This document shows positions 6,181 to 13,829 of a stretch of 36,857 nucleotides of DNA, piece by piece. The notes beneath the pieces were generated by a model, which worked only from the letters and a program-made list of their open reading frames with translations, ran no database searches and was not told the DNA's origin. Both the position numbers and the translations under genes were made by a program. The stretch lies in the NCBI GenBank assembly GCA_003233455.1, contig QILQ01000021.1, forward strand, positions 1 through 36,857. Direction: 5' to 3'. Position 1 is the first letter of the stretch. Each line of letters starts with the position of its first letter. The DNA comes from Candidatus Zambryskiibacteriota bacterium (GTDB taxonomy: Bacteria; Patescibacteriota; Minisyncoccia; Phycocordibacterales; WO2-35-19).

Positions 6181-6501
6181 TAATATTTTAGATTCATCCA
6201 CATCAGTTCTGCCGTATTTAATTGTTTGTTCTTTCATTTTAGGAATTAAGAAATTTGTAGTATGCCACTCAATTTGACTTTCATATTCTACATCACCCGT
6301 ACTTCTTCTGCTCAAATCTTGATTTTTAAGTTTGCAGAGAAAATACAAAGTTGTCTTTTCTATTTCAACTCCTTTGCTTTTAAAATGACTTTGGATTGAT
6401 CCTATATAATCAACTAATTTTGCTTCTACTCCAAACTCTTCCATAAGACCACGATGCAAAACATTTTCTAAATATTCATTTGGTTCTATTGTTTTTCTCA
6501 T
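6157..6501 (-). CDS. NUDIX-like protein, N-terminally shortened
   Basis: 114 residues from the ATG at 6499-6501. A Nudix box is seen as KTIEPNEYLENVLHRGLMEEFGV (K3-V25), corresponding to GX5EX7REUXEEXGU, with G to K at position 1 and E to G in the REUXEE core (R17-G-L-M-E21-E22-F-G-V). The upstream beta-strands of a Nudix fold are missing from this start. The frame stays open for another ~36 codons (to a TAG at 6610-6612) without an ATG, reading a plausible continuation (GYWKEQNLEDFYIL). It therefore looks truncated just where a perfect palindrome (6606-6638) begins. It may be a remnant or a divergent, possibly inactive, Nudix protein. Confidence 0.5.
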   Translation of the reverse strand: MRKTIEPNEYLENVLHRGLMEEFGVEAKLVDYIGSIQSHFKSKGVEIEKTTLYFLCKLKNQDLSRRSTGDVEYESQIEWHTTNFLIPKMKEQTIKYGRTDVDESKILEKIKKPF

Positions 6502-6605
6502 TAAAATATAGAAGTCTTCCAGATTTTGTTCTTTCCAATATCCTTTAAAATCAAATTTTTTTGAATCAAAATTCTTGCAACCACTCTTTTCTTTTTTAGT
6601 GAAAG

Positions 6606-6640
6606 AAAACTACTAGACGCTCGGCGTCTAGTAGTTTTTT
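6606..6640. terminator. perfect 15-bp hairpin with T-run
   Basis: AAAACTACTAGACGC (6606-6620), loop TCG, GCGTCTAGTAGTTTT (6624-6638), then more T. It resembles a bidirectional terminator. No plus-strand gene ends just before it, so it may instead be one of the window's palindromic repeats; it shares the C-TCG-G loop of family B. It marks the edge of the truncated NUDIX frame. Confidence 0.7.
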
Positions 6641-6662
6641 TAGATTAGTTTTATAAACAAAA

Positions 6663-6682
6663 TGTAGCGATCTATCGCTACA
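6663..6682. repeat. short perfect palindrome
   Basis: TGTAGCGATCTATCGCTACA, 20 bp, a perfect inverted repeat in the gap between the NUDIX remnant and the wHTH gene. It has no T-run. It may be another REP-like element or an operator; no second copy is seen in the window. Confidence 0.45.
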
Positions 6683-6780
6683 AATAAAATATTACAAAGA
6701 TAATTTACCCAAAGAACGCAAAAATAGGTGGACTCGATCAATACTTGGAAATAATCAGACAATACTGCTAATATAAATAT

Positions 6781-7398
6781 ATGGATATCTTAGAAAAATT
6801 ATTTGGAGGGGTAGCTAAAGTTAAGTTGATAAAACTGTTTCTACTTAATCCTGAAGCAGTATTTGATGTGTCCGAAGCCGGAGAAAGAGCGAAAGTTTCT
6901 CACTCAGTGACCAGAAAGGAGATAACTAATTTGGAAAAAATAAACTTTATTAGAAAAAAAACTTATTCAAAAGAAATAAAAAGACAAAAAAACAGAAAGA
7001 TGGAAATTTCTCACAAGAGAGTAAATGGTTGGATTTTAGACCAAAAGTTTCCTTATATAGAAGCTATAAAATCTTTTCTTTCAGATGTAAATCCTTTTAA
7101 TCATAAAGATATTATCAAGAAGATATCTCGTGCTGGCAAAATCCAACTGCTTGTTGTTTCCGGTATTTTTATAAAAAATCTTGATAGCAGAGTTGATTTG
7201 TTGGTGGTGGGGGATAATTTAAAGCAAAACCAACTCGGTAATATTGTAAAAACAATTGAGTCTGAGATTGGCAAGGAAATCCGTTATGCGGTATTTGAAA
7301 CTTCGGAATTTAATTATCGTTACTCAATGTTTGACAAACTTATCCGAGATATTTTGGATTATCCTCATAAAAAAATCATCAATAAATTAAATTTATAG
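6781..7398 (+). CDS. winged-helix protein with nucleotidyltransferase-like C-terminal domain
   Basis: 205 residues. Residues ~1-90 look like a winged helix (KVKLIKLFLLNPEAVFDVSEAG, then a recognition helix KVSHSVTRKEITNLEKINFIRKK and a basic wing). Residues ~115-205 resemble the MNT/antitoxin-type nucleotidyltransferase fold (IQLLVVSGIF...DSRVDLLVVGDNL). The catalytic GS-x(n)-DxD is degenerate: GS is replaced and only the second Asp is present, so catalysis is doubtful and a regulatory or sensing role is more likely. A TAATAT element lies 6 nt before the ATG. No toxin partner (HEPN) is adjacent. The family is common in CPR genomes, where it is called a transcriptional regulator. Confidence 0.65.
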   Translation: MDILEKLFGGVAKVKLIKLFLLNPEAVFDVSEAGERAKVSHSVTRKEITNLEKINFIRKKTYSKEIKRQKNRKMEISHKRVNGWILDQKFPYIEAIKSFLSDVNPFNHKDIIKKISRAGKIQLLVVSGIFIKNLDSRVDLLVVGDNLKQNQLGNIVKTIESEIGKEIRYAVFETSEFNYRYSMFDKLIRDILDYPHKKIINKLNL

Positions 7399-7479
7399 AT
7401 ATCCACATTTTATGTTGCGAATATATTTATATAGTGTATATTCGTGGTGTAATTACTAGTTTTAATAATCAATAAATAT

Positions 7480-8163
7480 ATGATAATAAATACTTGGAGC
7501 GAGGTTCTTTCTCTCTCATTTAAAAATTTATGGATCGGAGTAGTTGATTTTATACCAAATTTAGTGGTGGCTATAATAATAGTTCTTTTAGGTTGGGGTA
7601 TAGGAGTTATTTTAGGCAGAGTGGTTTCTCAAATTATAAAAGCTATAAAAATTGATGAAGCTTTGCGTAAAGCTGGAGTTGAAGATTTTCTCAATAAAGG
7701 TGGTCTTAATTTGAATTCCGGATCATTTTTAGGAGCTCTTGTTCGTTGGTTTGTAATTCTGGTCTTTTTAATAGGGGCTCTTCAAGTGTTGCATTTATCT
7801 CAAGTAACCGTATTTCTAAAAGATATTCTTGATTACTTACCTCAAGTTATTGTAGCTGTTCTTATACTTATCGCCGCCGGTTTGGTTGCTGATGCTATGA
7901 AAAAATTAGTACTTTCTTCCGCTATGGCCGCCGAAATTTCTTCTGCCGGATTTTTAGCAACCGTGACTAAATGGGTTATTTGGATTTTTGCAATCTTGGT
8001 AGCTCTCTCTCAGCTTGGTATTGCTTCTGGATTTGTTCAAACTATTTTCACCGGTTTAGTGGTCGCCTTTTCATTAGGACTTGGTCTTTCTTTTGGTTTA
8101 GGAGGTCAAGAAGCTGCTAGTAGAGTGATTGATAAAATTGGCAAAGAAATCTCAAAAAAATAA
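7480..8163 (+). CDS. mechanosensitive-channel-like TM-helix repeat protein
   Basis: 227 residues with about five hydrophobic helices. The conserved TM-helix pattern (PF05552-like) is visible as VDFIPNLVVAIIIVLLGWGIGVILGRVV (about 22-50) and again as LDYLPQVIVAVLILIAAGLVADAMKKLV (about 116-145). The glycine-rich pore-like helix at ~185-210 (GLVVAFSLGLGLSFGLGGQEAA) is typical of MscS-like channels, but the cytoplasmic MscS beta domain is absent. It is probably a small membrane channel or scaffold. It lies between the wHTH gene and the rRNA leader; no terminator was found at its end. Confidence 0.75.
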   Translation: MIINTWSEVLSLSFKNLWIGVVDFIPNLVVAIIIVLLGWGIGVILGRVVSQIIKAIKIDEALRKAGVEDFLNKGGLNLNSGSFLGALVRWFVILVFLIGALQVLHLSQVTVFLKDILDYLPQVIVAVLILIAAGLVADAMKKLVLSSAMAAEISSAGFLATVTKWVIWIFAILVALSQLGIASGFVQTIFTGLVVAFSLGLGLSFGLGGQEAASRVIDKIGKEISKK

Positions 8164-8199
8164 AGAATTAAATTATCCGCATATAAATTATATAATAAT

Positions 8200-8227
8200 T
8201 TGACAGCTTTTTATAGGTGTGTATACT
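8200..8227 (+). promoter_or_regulatory. sigma70-type promoter of the 23S-5S rRNA leader
   Basis: TTGACA (8200-8205), 16-nt spacer, TATACT (8222-8227). It is the best complete -35/-10 pair in the window. Initiation is expected near 8234, giving a ~370-nt leader before 23S. It is the only strong candidate promoter between the upstream membrane gene and the rRNA. Confidence 0.75.
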
Positions 8228-8237
8228 GAAAGAGCAT

Positions 8238-8325
8238 ATGTTTATAAAGTATTTATCAGTGAAGCGTAAAAGAGGATAGAAATCCTCTGGCTTAGTTTTA
8301 GCCCGCTTCAAGAGAAGCGGTTTTT
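8238..8325 (+). promoter_or_regulatory. leader ORF plus three-way junction overlapping a terminator (candidate attenuator)
   Basis: Starting 4 nt after the expected transcription start, an ATG (8238) opens a 13-codon basic peptide (MFIKYLSVKRKRG) ending TAG at 8277-8279. The RNA can fold as a three-way junction: TGAAGCG (8260-8266) with CGCTTCA (8304-8310), AGAGGAT/ATCCTCT, and GGCT/AGCC. The 3' strand of the closing helix is also the 5' arm of an intrinsic terminator, CCGCTT (8303-8308), loop, AAGCGG (8315-8320), T-run to 8325. The two folds exclude each other, the logic of an attenuator. Ribosomes on the leader ORF would cover the junction's 5' strand. Whether it regulates rRNA or makes a small RNA is unknown. 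Confidence 0.5.
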
Positions 8326-8601
8326 AATTTCTGCTTACACGCACAGGTAAAAATTCTATATCTTCCTAAGTTCATTTTAGTGATTTTAGGAAGGTAGAGA
8401 AGAAAGATGTGAAAGTTAAGATAGTATTTTGACAAAAGAATACCACTACGACATCGCTTTAAAATATTTTGCAAAGCAAAATATTTTAGGGGTCTTTGTT
8501 TGTTGGAAGTGGAGTTCTCTTAAATGAGCGGCAAGCTTATTTTTGAGAAAAACTGCTAAATGAAGATGAAAGTCTCATAAGGCAGGATAAAAATGAAATT
8601 A
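8326..8601 (+). other. 23S leader: hairpins and 5' half of the rRNA processing stalk
   Basis: There is no gene here. It contains a hairpin CTTCCTAA/TTAGGAAG (8362-8393) and a perfect 13-bp hairpin TAAAATATTTTGC, AAA, GCAAAATATTTTA (8460-8488). It also has weak boxA-like stretches (CGCTTTAAAA near 8455, TTCTCTTAAA at 8515). AGTCTCATAAGGCAGGATAA and the next two bases (8571-8592) are complementary, with one wobble, to 14642-14663 downstream of 23S; AAATGAAATTAA (8591-8602) pairs with 14608-14619. These form the stalk expected for RNase III processing of pre-23S. Confidence 0.6.
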
Positions 8602-8762
8602 AGTTAAGTGGTTTTTGAATTTCCTAATAGGAAATTCAAGGGCGTATGGTGGATGCCTAGACTAGAAATAGCGATGAAGGACGTGGCGTGGCGGCGATAC
8701 GCTTCGGGGAGGTGCCTAGCAACCTTTGATCCGGAGATTTCCGAATGGGGAAACCCCCCGAC

Positions 8763-8935
8763 TTTAGTCGGGACCGTGCTTCACTTTCGTTCAGCACTAA
8801 TTTTCAATTTTCAATTTAAAATTTTCAAATAATTTCTAATTTCCAATGTTTAAAAATTAAGACATTGAAAATTTAATGAAAATTAAAAATTAAAAATTAA
8901 AAATTTCGTGACGAGCGGTAGCGAGGCACGGGGCA
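8763..8935 (+). other. 23S expansion segment 1 (5' domain)
   Basis: Between the conserved GGGGAAACCCCC and GGGGAAGTAAAACATTTCAGTACCCGGAGG there are ~170 nt where E. coli has ~70. The centre is low-complexity AT sequence (AATTTTC heptamers at 8799-8817; AATTAAA-type repeats near 8880) closed by GACCGTGCTTCAC.../...CGAGGCACGG. No intron core or splice motif is seen, so it is taken to stay in mature rRNA or be excised as a fragment. Confidence 0.6.
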
Positions 8936-9027
8936 TACCCGGGGAAGTAAAACATTTCAGTACCCGGAGGAAAAGAAACTAATAAGTATTGCGTAAGTAG
9001 CGGCGAGCGAAAGCGCAGAAGCCCAAA

Positions 9028-9118
9028 CTGAACACTGAACTTAAATTTCAAAAAAGGTGAGACCTTGAAAATTTTCCAAGGTCTCACCTTAGGATTGAAA
9101 TTTAAGTTCAGTGTTCAG
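9028..9118 (+). repeat. 23S expansion hairpin 2 carrying palindromic repeat family C (copy 1)
   Basis: A perfect 23-bp outer stem (9028-9050 with 9096-9118) encloses AAGGTGAGACCTT (9054-9066), spacer GAAAATTTTCC, AAGGTCTCACCTT (9078-9090). The inner 37-bp element matches the insert at 10083-10121 and related sequences at 20476 and 29103. Position is in domain I-II, after CAGAAGCCC, where E. coli has a shorter variable helix. Confidence 0.8.
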
Positions 9119-9328
9119 GGTTGTAAGACGTAAGTGTTATGTTTACATAAGGAAAGTTACAAAATTGTTTGTTAGAAGAAGCTTCTGGAAAGAAGCACCC
9201 CAGAGGGTAATAGTCCCGTATTTGAAAACAAATAATCTTTCTTGCTTATGTTCTTGAGTACCTCGAGACACGAAAAGCTCGGGGGAATCTGCCGGAACTA
9301 ACCGGTAAGGCTAAATATATTTCTAGAT

Positions 9329-9367
<39 letters not shown>

Positions 9368-9945
9368 GCCCGGTGAGGGCGGTGAAATAGACCTGAAACC
9401 ATATGCCTACAAGGAGTCAGAGCGGACGCTTGCGTCCGTCATGGCGTGCCTATTGAAGAATGAGCCAACGAGTTAATGTATGTGGCTGCCTAAGTGGAAT
9501 ACCCACTGAGGCCTAGTGAAAGCGAGCGTGAATAGCGCGAAATAATAGTCGTATATATTAGACCCGAAGCCAAGTGAGCTTGCCATGGGCAGGGTGAAGC
9601 CTCTCGAAGGAGAGGTGGAGGCCCGAACCGGTTGGTCGTGCGATTCCTTCGGATGACCTGTGGTAAGAAGTGAAAAGCTAATCGAACTTGGTAATAGCTG
9701 GTTCTCTCCGAAAGAGCTTTTGGGTTCGCGTCGCGTGTTCCTGTTGGGGGTAGAGCACTGGAAGGTTTAGACAGGGAGCAATCTCGCTAAACCTATCAAA
9801 CTCCGAATACCAGCAGTTAAAAATGCGGCAGTTAGACGGTGGGGGCTAAGCTCCACTCGTCAAAAAGGAAACAGCCTAGATCTCTATTTAAGGTCCCTAA
9901 ATTTATGCTAAGTGCGCTTAAGGCGGTGAAATTTCTGTGACAATG

Positions 9946-9988
<43 letters not shown>

Positions 9989-10055
9989 CAGCTCACTCAT
10001 TCAGAGATTTTGCGCCGAAGATAATCGGGGCTAAGCATAATACCGAAACTGAGGG

Positions 10056-10141
10056 TTTGTAAACTTTATTTTCGCAATTTTTAAGGGGAGACCTTTAAGA
10101 AATTTCCCAAGGTCTCCCCTTGGGGCGAAAATGAAGTTTGC
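10056..10141 (+). repeat. 23S expansion hairpin 3 carrying palindromic repeat family C (copy 2)
   Basis: Outer stem GTAAACTTTATTTTCGC (10059-10075) pairs with 10124-10140 with two wobble-type changes. Inside are AAGGGGAGACCTT (10083-10095), a spacer containing AAATTTCCC, and AAGGTCTCCCCTT (10109-10121). This is the same inner element as expansion hairpin 2, in an unrelated 23S helix. Confidence 0.8.
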
Positions 10142-10875
10142 AAGCGGTAGGAGAGTATTCGCATCCGCTGTGAAGGTAAAGGGGTAACCCATGCTGGAGC
10201 GTTGCGAAGTAAGAATGTTGGCACAAGTAACCACAACGCACCTGAAAACGGTGCGCGCCGAAAGACTAAGGTTTCCTTGGCGATGACAATCAGCCAAGGG
10301 TTAGTCGGGCCTAAGGGAATGGCGAAAGCCGTACTCGATGGACACACGGTTAATATTCCGTGACTTTTGTATGTTGCGATGGAGAGACGGAGTGCAGTAT
10401 GTATTGCTCATTATTGGATTTGAGTCGGTATTGTAAGGGTGTCGCATAGGTAAATCCGTGCGACTCTGTTTAATCAGAAATCCAAGCAATATTGAAACCT
10501 GGAGATTCGTCAAAGGGGATTTTACAAAGCGCGCTTCCAAGAAAAACTTCTAAGCATAAACATATAAAAACCGTACCGTAAACCGACACAGGTAGTCAGG
10601 TCGAGAAGACCAAGGCGAACGAGTGAGATGTCCCCAAGGAACTCGGCAAAAAAGCGGCCGTAACTTCGGAATAAGGCCTGCCCACAGTAATGTGGGCTGC
10701 AACAAAAGTATCCCTGGCGACTGTTTATCAAAAACACAGCTCCCTGCGAACTCGTAAGAGGATGTATAGGGGGTGACGCCTGACCAATGCCAGAAGGTTA
10801 AACAACGACGTTGTGTGAATCGTAAGATTTGTATGGTGATTGTTGTAAGCCCTGGTGAATGTCGGCAATAACTAT

Positions 10876-11625
10876 AGACACAATTGTAGTTATAAAATCT
10901 AGCTATATGCGGGAAACTCTGAGTATCCGTTTGCTACTCGCTATAAATCGAAATAGCAGTAACAATGCAACGGTGCAGACAATCCGCAGGAAAGATTCTG
11001 ATAAGCAACAAAATAAAAAATGAGTCAAAATTATTCGTGGCTTAAGTCAATTCCTCAAAATATAGGAAATTATATTGCTGGTTTTGTAGATGGAGAAGGA
11101 AGCTTCAATGTCTCATTACGAAAAAGGGAAGATCATTCTCTTGGTTGGCAAGTGATATTGACTTTAAATGTTGCTCAGCGCGACAAAACGGTCCTTGCTC
11201 TTATGAAGCATCATCTAGGATGTGGAAGATTACAAGAACGTAAAGATGGGGTTTGGTATTATGTAATACAAAATTCTGTCATAATTGAAAAAAGAATAAT
11301 ACCTTTTTTCAAAAAATACCCCTTTCTTTCTTCAAATAAAAAGAAAAATTTCTCAATTTTTTCTCAAATTACAAATATGATCTTCAAAAAAGAGCATTTA
11401 AGTAATAAAGGAATGTTAAAAATAATAGAATTGAGAGAAAAATTAAATGAAGGAAAAGGAAGAACAAGAAAATATAATTTAAAAGATTATAAGAATTCTT
11501 TATCAGAAAATCCTCAGAGACTATACGCTAGACCGAAACCGAGAAATCGGAATTGGAAGATATAGTCCGATCTCATTGGCGACAATGAGGATTCTAGTGC
11601 TACTGCTAGATAATAAATATGGATG
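10876..11625 (+). ncRNA. group I intron 1 at 23S position 1917 (750 nt, with endonuclease gene)
   Basis: The 5' exon ends ATAACTAT (10868-10875). The internal guide GTAGTTAT (10886-10893) pairs with it, including the G.U at the splice site. The intron ends in G (11625) before AATTGTCCTAAGG. Core elements visible: AATCCGCAGGAAAG (Q, ~10980-10994), CAGAGACTATACG (R, from ~11515) and AAGATATAGTCC (S, 11557-11568). Joining the exons restores helix 69 (GGCAA loop UUGUC). Position 1917 is a known group I site in bacteria. A LAGLIDADG gene sits between Q and R, i.e. in the P6 region. Confidence 0.9.
11020..11565 (+). CDS. LAGLIDADG homing endonuclease (intron 1917)
   Basis: 181 residues with one LAGLIDADG motif, YIAGFVDGEGSF (18-29, catalytic acidic residue in DGEG), so it should work as a homodimer like I-CreI-type enzymes. 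RDKTVLALMKHHLGCGRL and YVIQNS are typical of the family fold. The gene lies in the intron's P6 region. Its last ~15 codons (ending PRNRNWKI) are read through the R and S core elements of the ribozyme, and the stop codon TAG falls inside the S motif GATATAGTCC. It would cleave the intron-less 23S gene around position 1917 and drive intron spread. It appears intact. Confidence 0.9.
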   Translation: MSQNYSWLKSIPQNIGNYIAGFVDGEGSFNVSLRKREDHSLGWQVILTLNVAQRDKTVLALMKHHLGCGRLQERKDGVWYYVIQNSVIIEKRIIPFFKKYPFLSSNKKKNFSIFSQITNMIFKKEHLSNKGMLKIIELREKLNEGKGRTRKYNLKDYKNSLSENPQRLYARPKPRNRNWKI

Positions 11626-11659
11626 AATTGTCCTAAGGTAGCGAAATTCCTTGTCTGGT

Positions 11660-11994
11660 AATTGAATTGCCAGCTTTGACGGTGACGTCAATGAAAAATT
11701 CGGCTAATAACGGTGAAGTCTTAACCCGGAATCTTATTTCAAGGATAAGGTGTTAATGGAAAGATAATATCGTGGGAACTCTATAGTATATAGAGACCCG
11801 TAACGACTGATGTTCCCACTAGTTAGTGGTGACAGAGATAGCGTAATGATAGAATTAAGATATGAAAAAACGCTATAATACGCCGACTCTCTTAGGAATA
11901 TAAAATAAGAGATGAAGATATAGTCTATGCCTTTAGAAATAAAGGGTAAATCGTAATTGTTTGTGATTTGATACACAAACGATGAAGAGACATG
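11660..11994 (+). ncRNA. group I intron 2 at 23S position 1951 (335 nt, no ORF)
   Basis: The 5' exon ends CTGGT (U at 11659, E. coli U1951). The guide GCCAG (11669-11673) pairs with it with G.U at the splice site. The intron ends G at 11994, before AAGTTCAGACGCG. The S element AAGATATAGTC is at 11915-11925, preceded by GCCGACTC (R-like). It contains no open frame. Position 1951 also carries an intron in Coxiella 23S (known family site). Only 34 nt of exon separate it from intron 1. Confidence 0.87.
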
Positions 11995-12318
11995 AAGTTC
12001 AGACGCGCACGAATGGCGTAACGACTGGGGAACTGTCTCGGGGACTCGCTCGGTGAAAATACAGTACCGGTGAAGATGCCGGTTACCTGCAGTTAGACGA
12101 AAAGACCCCGGAAGCTTTACTGCAACTTGACATTGAGAATATGTTTTTACTGCGTAGCATAGGTGGGAGACTTTGATGTTTTCTTTTCGGAGAAAGCGGA
12201 GTCGTCAGTGAAATACCACTCTGTAATAATATATTTTCTAACCTCGACGGCAAAAACGGCGAGGAACAGTGTCTGGCGGGCAGTTTTAGTGGGGCGCTAT
12301 CCTTCGGTTAATCATAAT

Positions 12319-12343
12319 TTGTTGAACACTCGGTGTTGAACAA
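12319..12343. repeat. palindromic repeat family B, copy 2 (inside intron 2262, 5' side)
   Basis: TTGTT, G, AACAC, loop TCG, GTGTT, G, AACAA: hairpin with one G.G opposition, 15 nt from the 5' splice site and directly abutting the candidate guide sequence. The 21-nt core is identical to copy 3. Confidence 0.85.
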
Positions 12344-12604
12344 GAGATGGTTGGTCGAATCCGTGGCGCCTCCAGAAGTTTAATCCACTTCAAAATAAAT
12401 AAAAAAGGGGGACCACAGTAAGTAATTATTGTGAGAAAAGTTAGTAAAATGCTGGGAAATCTCAATGAGACAATCAGCAGGATACACATTATGTGAAATC
12501 CTCAGAGACTAAACGCTAACTATCCTGAGATTTATCCAAGGATAATGATATAGTCCGAACTTCATGGTGACATGAAGAGTGCAACAGAAATGATTGCATC
12601 ACTG

Positions 12605-12633
12605 AAATGTTGAACACTCGGTGTTGAACATTT
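12605..12633. repeat. palindromic repeat family B, copy 3 (inside intron 2262, 3' side)
   Basis: AAATGTT, G, AACAC, loop TCG, GTGTT, G, AACATTT; ends 16 nt before the 3' splice site. The core is identical to copy 2 and in the same orientation. Confidence 0.85.
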
Positions 12634-12900
12634 TAGTAGTAACAAAATGCCTAAAGAGTAACGGAGGAGCCTATTAAGGTCAGCTAGCCGTGAATGGAAA
12701 CCATGGCGATAGTGTATAGGCACAAGCTGGCTTAACTGCGAGACGTACATGTCGAGCAGATGCGAAAGCAGAGCTAAGTGATCCTTTGGTTCGTGTTAGA
12801 TGCGGCCAAAGCTCAACGGATAAAAGCTACTCCGGGGATAACAGGCTGGTTCCGCCTAAGCGTCCAGAGCGACGGCGGAGTTCGGCACCTTAACTCTCAA

Positions 12901-13736
12901 TTAAAAACTGAGAAACATCGGGGTGCCTATCACAGTAATGTGATACAAAAACAATTTGGCTTATAACGGTGAACTCCATATACAAGCCTTATGTCGTAAT
13001 GATATAATTATAAATATGGACAATACCGTGGGAAGTCTAACTCAATTACAAAAGTCATTTATCATTGGAACTCTTTTAGGAGATGGATATATTCGTCAAA
13101 TAAAAGGGAGAAAAGATGCATTTCTTGAAGTAAATCATTCAATAATTCAAAAAGAATATGTTGAGTGGAAATATTCAGTCTTAAAAAATTTAACACGAAG
13201 TGGTCCAAAATCTCGAAAGGGAAATGGAACAAGAATAGCTTATAGATTTTTTACGAAACAACATCCTGAATTTACTAAAATAATGAATTTATTTTATAAG
13301 GATAAAAAGAAATGTATTCCTAATCTAATTTTAGATTCAATGATTTTGGCAGTATGGTTCATGGATGATGGAAGTAGATGTAGTAAAGAGAATGTATATC
13401 TTAATACTCAACAATTTTCAAAAAATGATCAATATAAGTTATTAGGATTTTTAGAAAAGATGGGATTAAGTGGAACATTAAATAAAGATAAAAAATATTA
13501 TAGAATTAGATTTAAAACATCTAGTATTCATAAATTATTTAAGATAATTAAAAAACATATTATTCCTTCCATGAAATATAAAATTGGGTTATGACCCTGT
13601 AGAGACTTTCCGCTTAATGCGGAGGAGTGAGAGTATAAACTCTTGCTAATACGCCGAACCCCTTCTAAATATAAAAATATTTATTAGGGTGAAGATATAG
13701 TCCGATCCTCCTGGTAACAGGAGAAAAATACGATAG
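12901..13736 (+). ncRNA. group I intron 4 at 23S position 2500 (836 nt, with endonuclease gene)
   Basis: The 5' exon ends GGCACCT (12900). The guide GGGTGCC (12921-12927) pairs along all seven positions with the splice-site G.U. The intron ends G at 13736 before CGATGTCGGCTC. Core: GACAATACCGTGGGAAG (Q region, 13018-13034), CTGTAGAGACTTT (R, from ~13596), AAGATATAGTCC (S, 13692-13703). It lies in the peptidyl-transferase ring. Confidence 0.92.
13016..13594 (+). CDS. double-motif LAGLIDADG homing endonuclease (intron 2500)
   Basis: 192 residues from the ATG at 13016. Two motifs are visible, FIIGTLLGDGYI (15-26) and ILAVWFMDDGSR (110-121), with catalytic acidic residues in LGDG and MDDG. It therefore belongs to the monomeric LAGLIDADG group (LAGLIDADG_2, as in intron and intein-free endonucleases). 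YFRIRFKTSSI-type C-terminal strands are present (YYRIRFKTSSIHKLF). A longer in-frame start at 12956 would read through the P3-P5 core, so 13016 is preferred. Even so, the first codons (MDNTVGS) overlap the ribozyme Q segment. It appears intact and likely cleaves intron-less 23S near 2500. Confidence 0.88.
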   Translation: MDNTVGSLTQLQKSFIIGTLLGDGYIRQIKGRKDAFLEVNHSIIQKEYVEWKYSVLKNLTRSGPKSRKGNGTRIAYRFFTKQHPEFTKIMNLFYKDKKKCIPNLILDSMILAVWFMDDGSRCSKENVYLNTQQFSKNDQYKLLGFLEKMGLSGTLNKDKKYYRIRFKTSSIHKLFKIIKKHIIPSMKYKIGL

Positions 13737-13829
13737 CGATGTCGGCTCAACTTATCCTGGGGGTGGAGAAGCTCCCAAGGGTATGGCTGTTCGCCATTTA
13801 AAAAGTTACGCGAGCTGGGTTCAGACCGT

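Larger units (their letters stand above)
12304..12649 (+). ncRNA. group I intron 3 at 23S position 2262 (346 nt, no ORF)
   Basis: The 5' exon ends CTATCCT (12303) and the 3' exon starts CCTAAAGAGTAACGGAGGAG; joining restores the TCCTCC/GGAGGA helix. Core: GACAATCAGCAGGATAC (Q), CCTCAGAGACTAAACG (R), GATATAGTCC (S, 12547-12556). The guide is less clear: GAGATGG (12344-12350) pairs with CTATCCT with one C.A mismatch. Family B palindromes lie near both ends (12319-12343 and 12605-12633), in the P1 loop side and in the 3' terminal P9-side region. Confidence 0.83.

Noticed and set aside
6781-7398. Toxin-antitoxin (MntA/HepT-type) pair
   Set aside because: A nucleotidyltransferase-like domain is present, but its catalytic residues are degenerate, it is fused to a winged helix, and no HEPN partner is adjacent.
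8260-8310. Possible tRNA before 23S
   Set aside because: The fold has a 7-bp closing stem but only two inner hairpins, a 4-nt loop instead of a 7-nt anticodon loop, no TTCRA loop and no CCA; it is a three-way junction leader.
12956-13015. Upstream extension of the intron 2500 endonuclease
   Set aside because: These 20 codons run through the ribozyme core (AACGGTGAA...), have no family similarity, and an ATG at 13016 precedes the first LAGLIDADG motif at normal distance.
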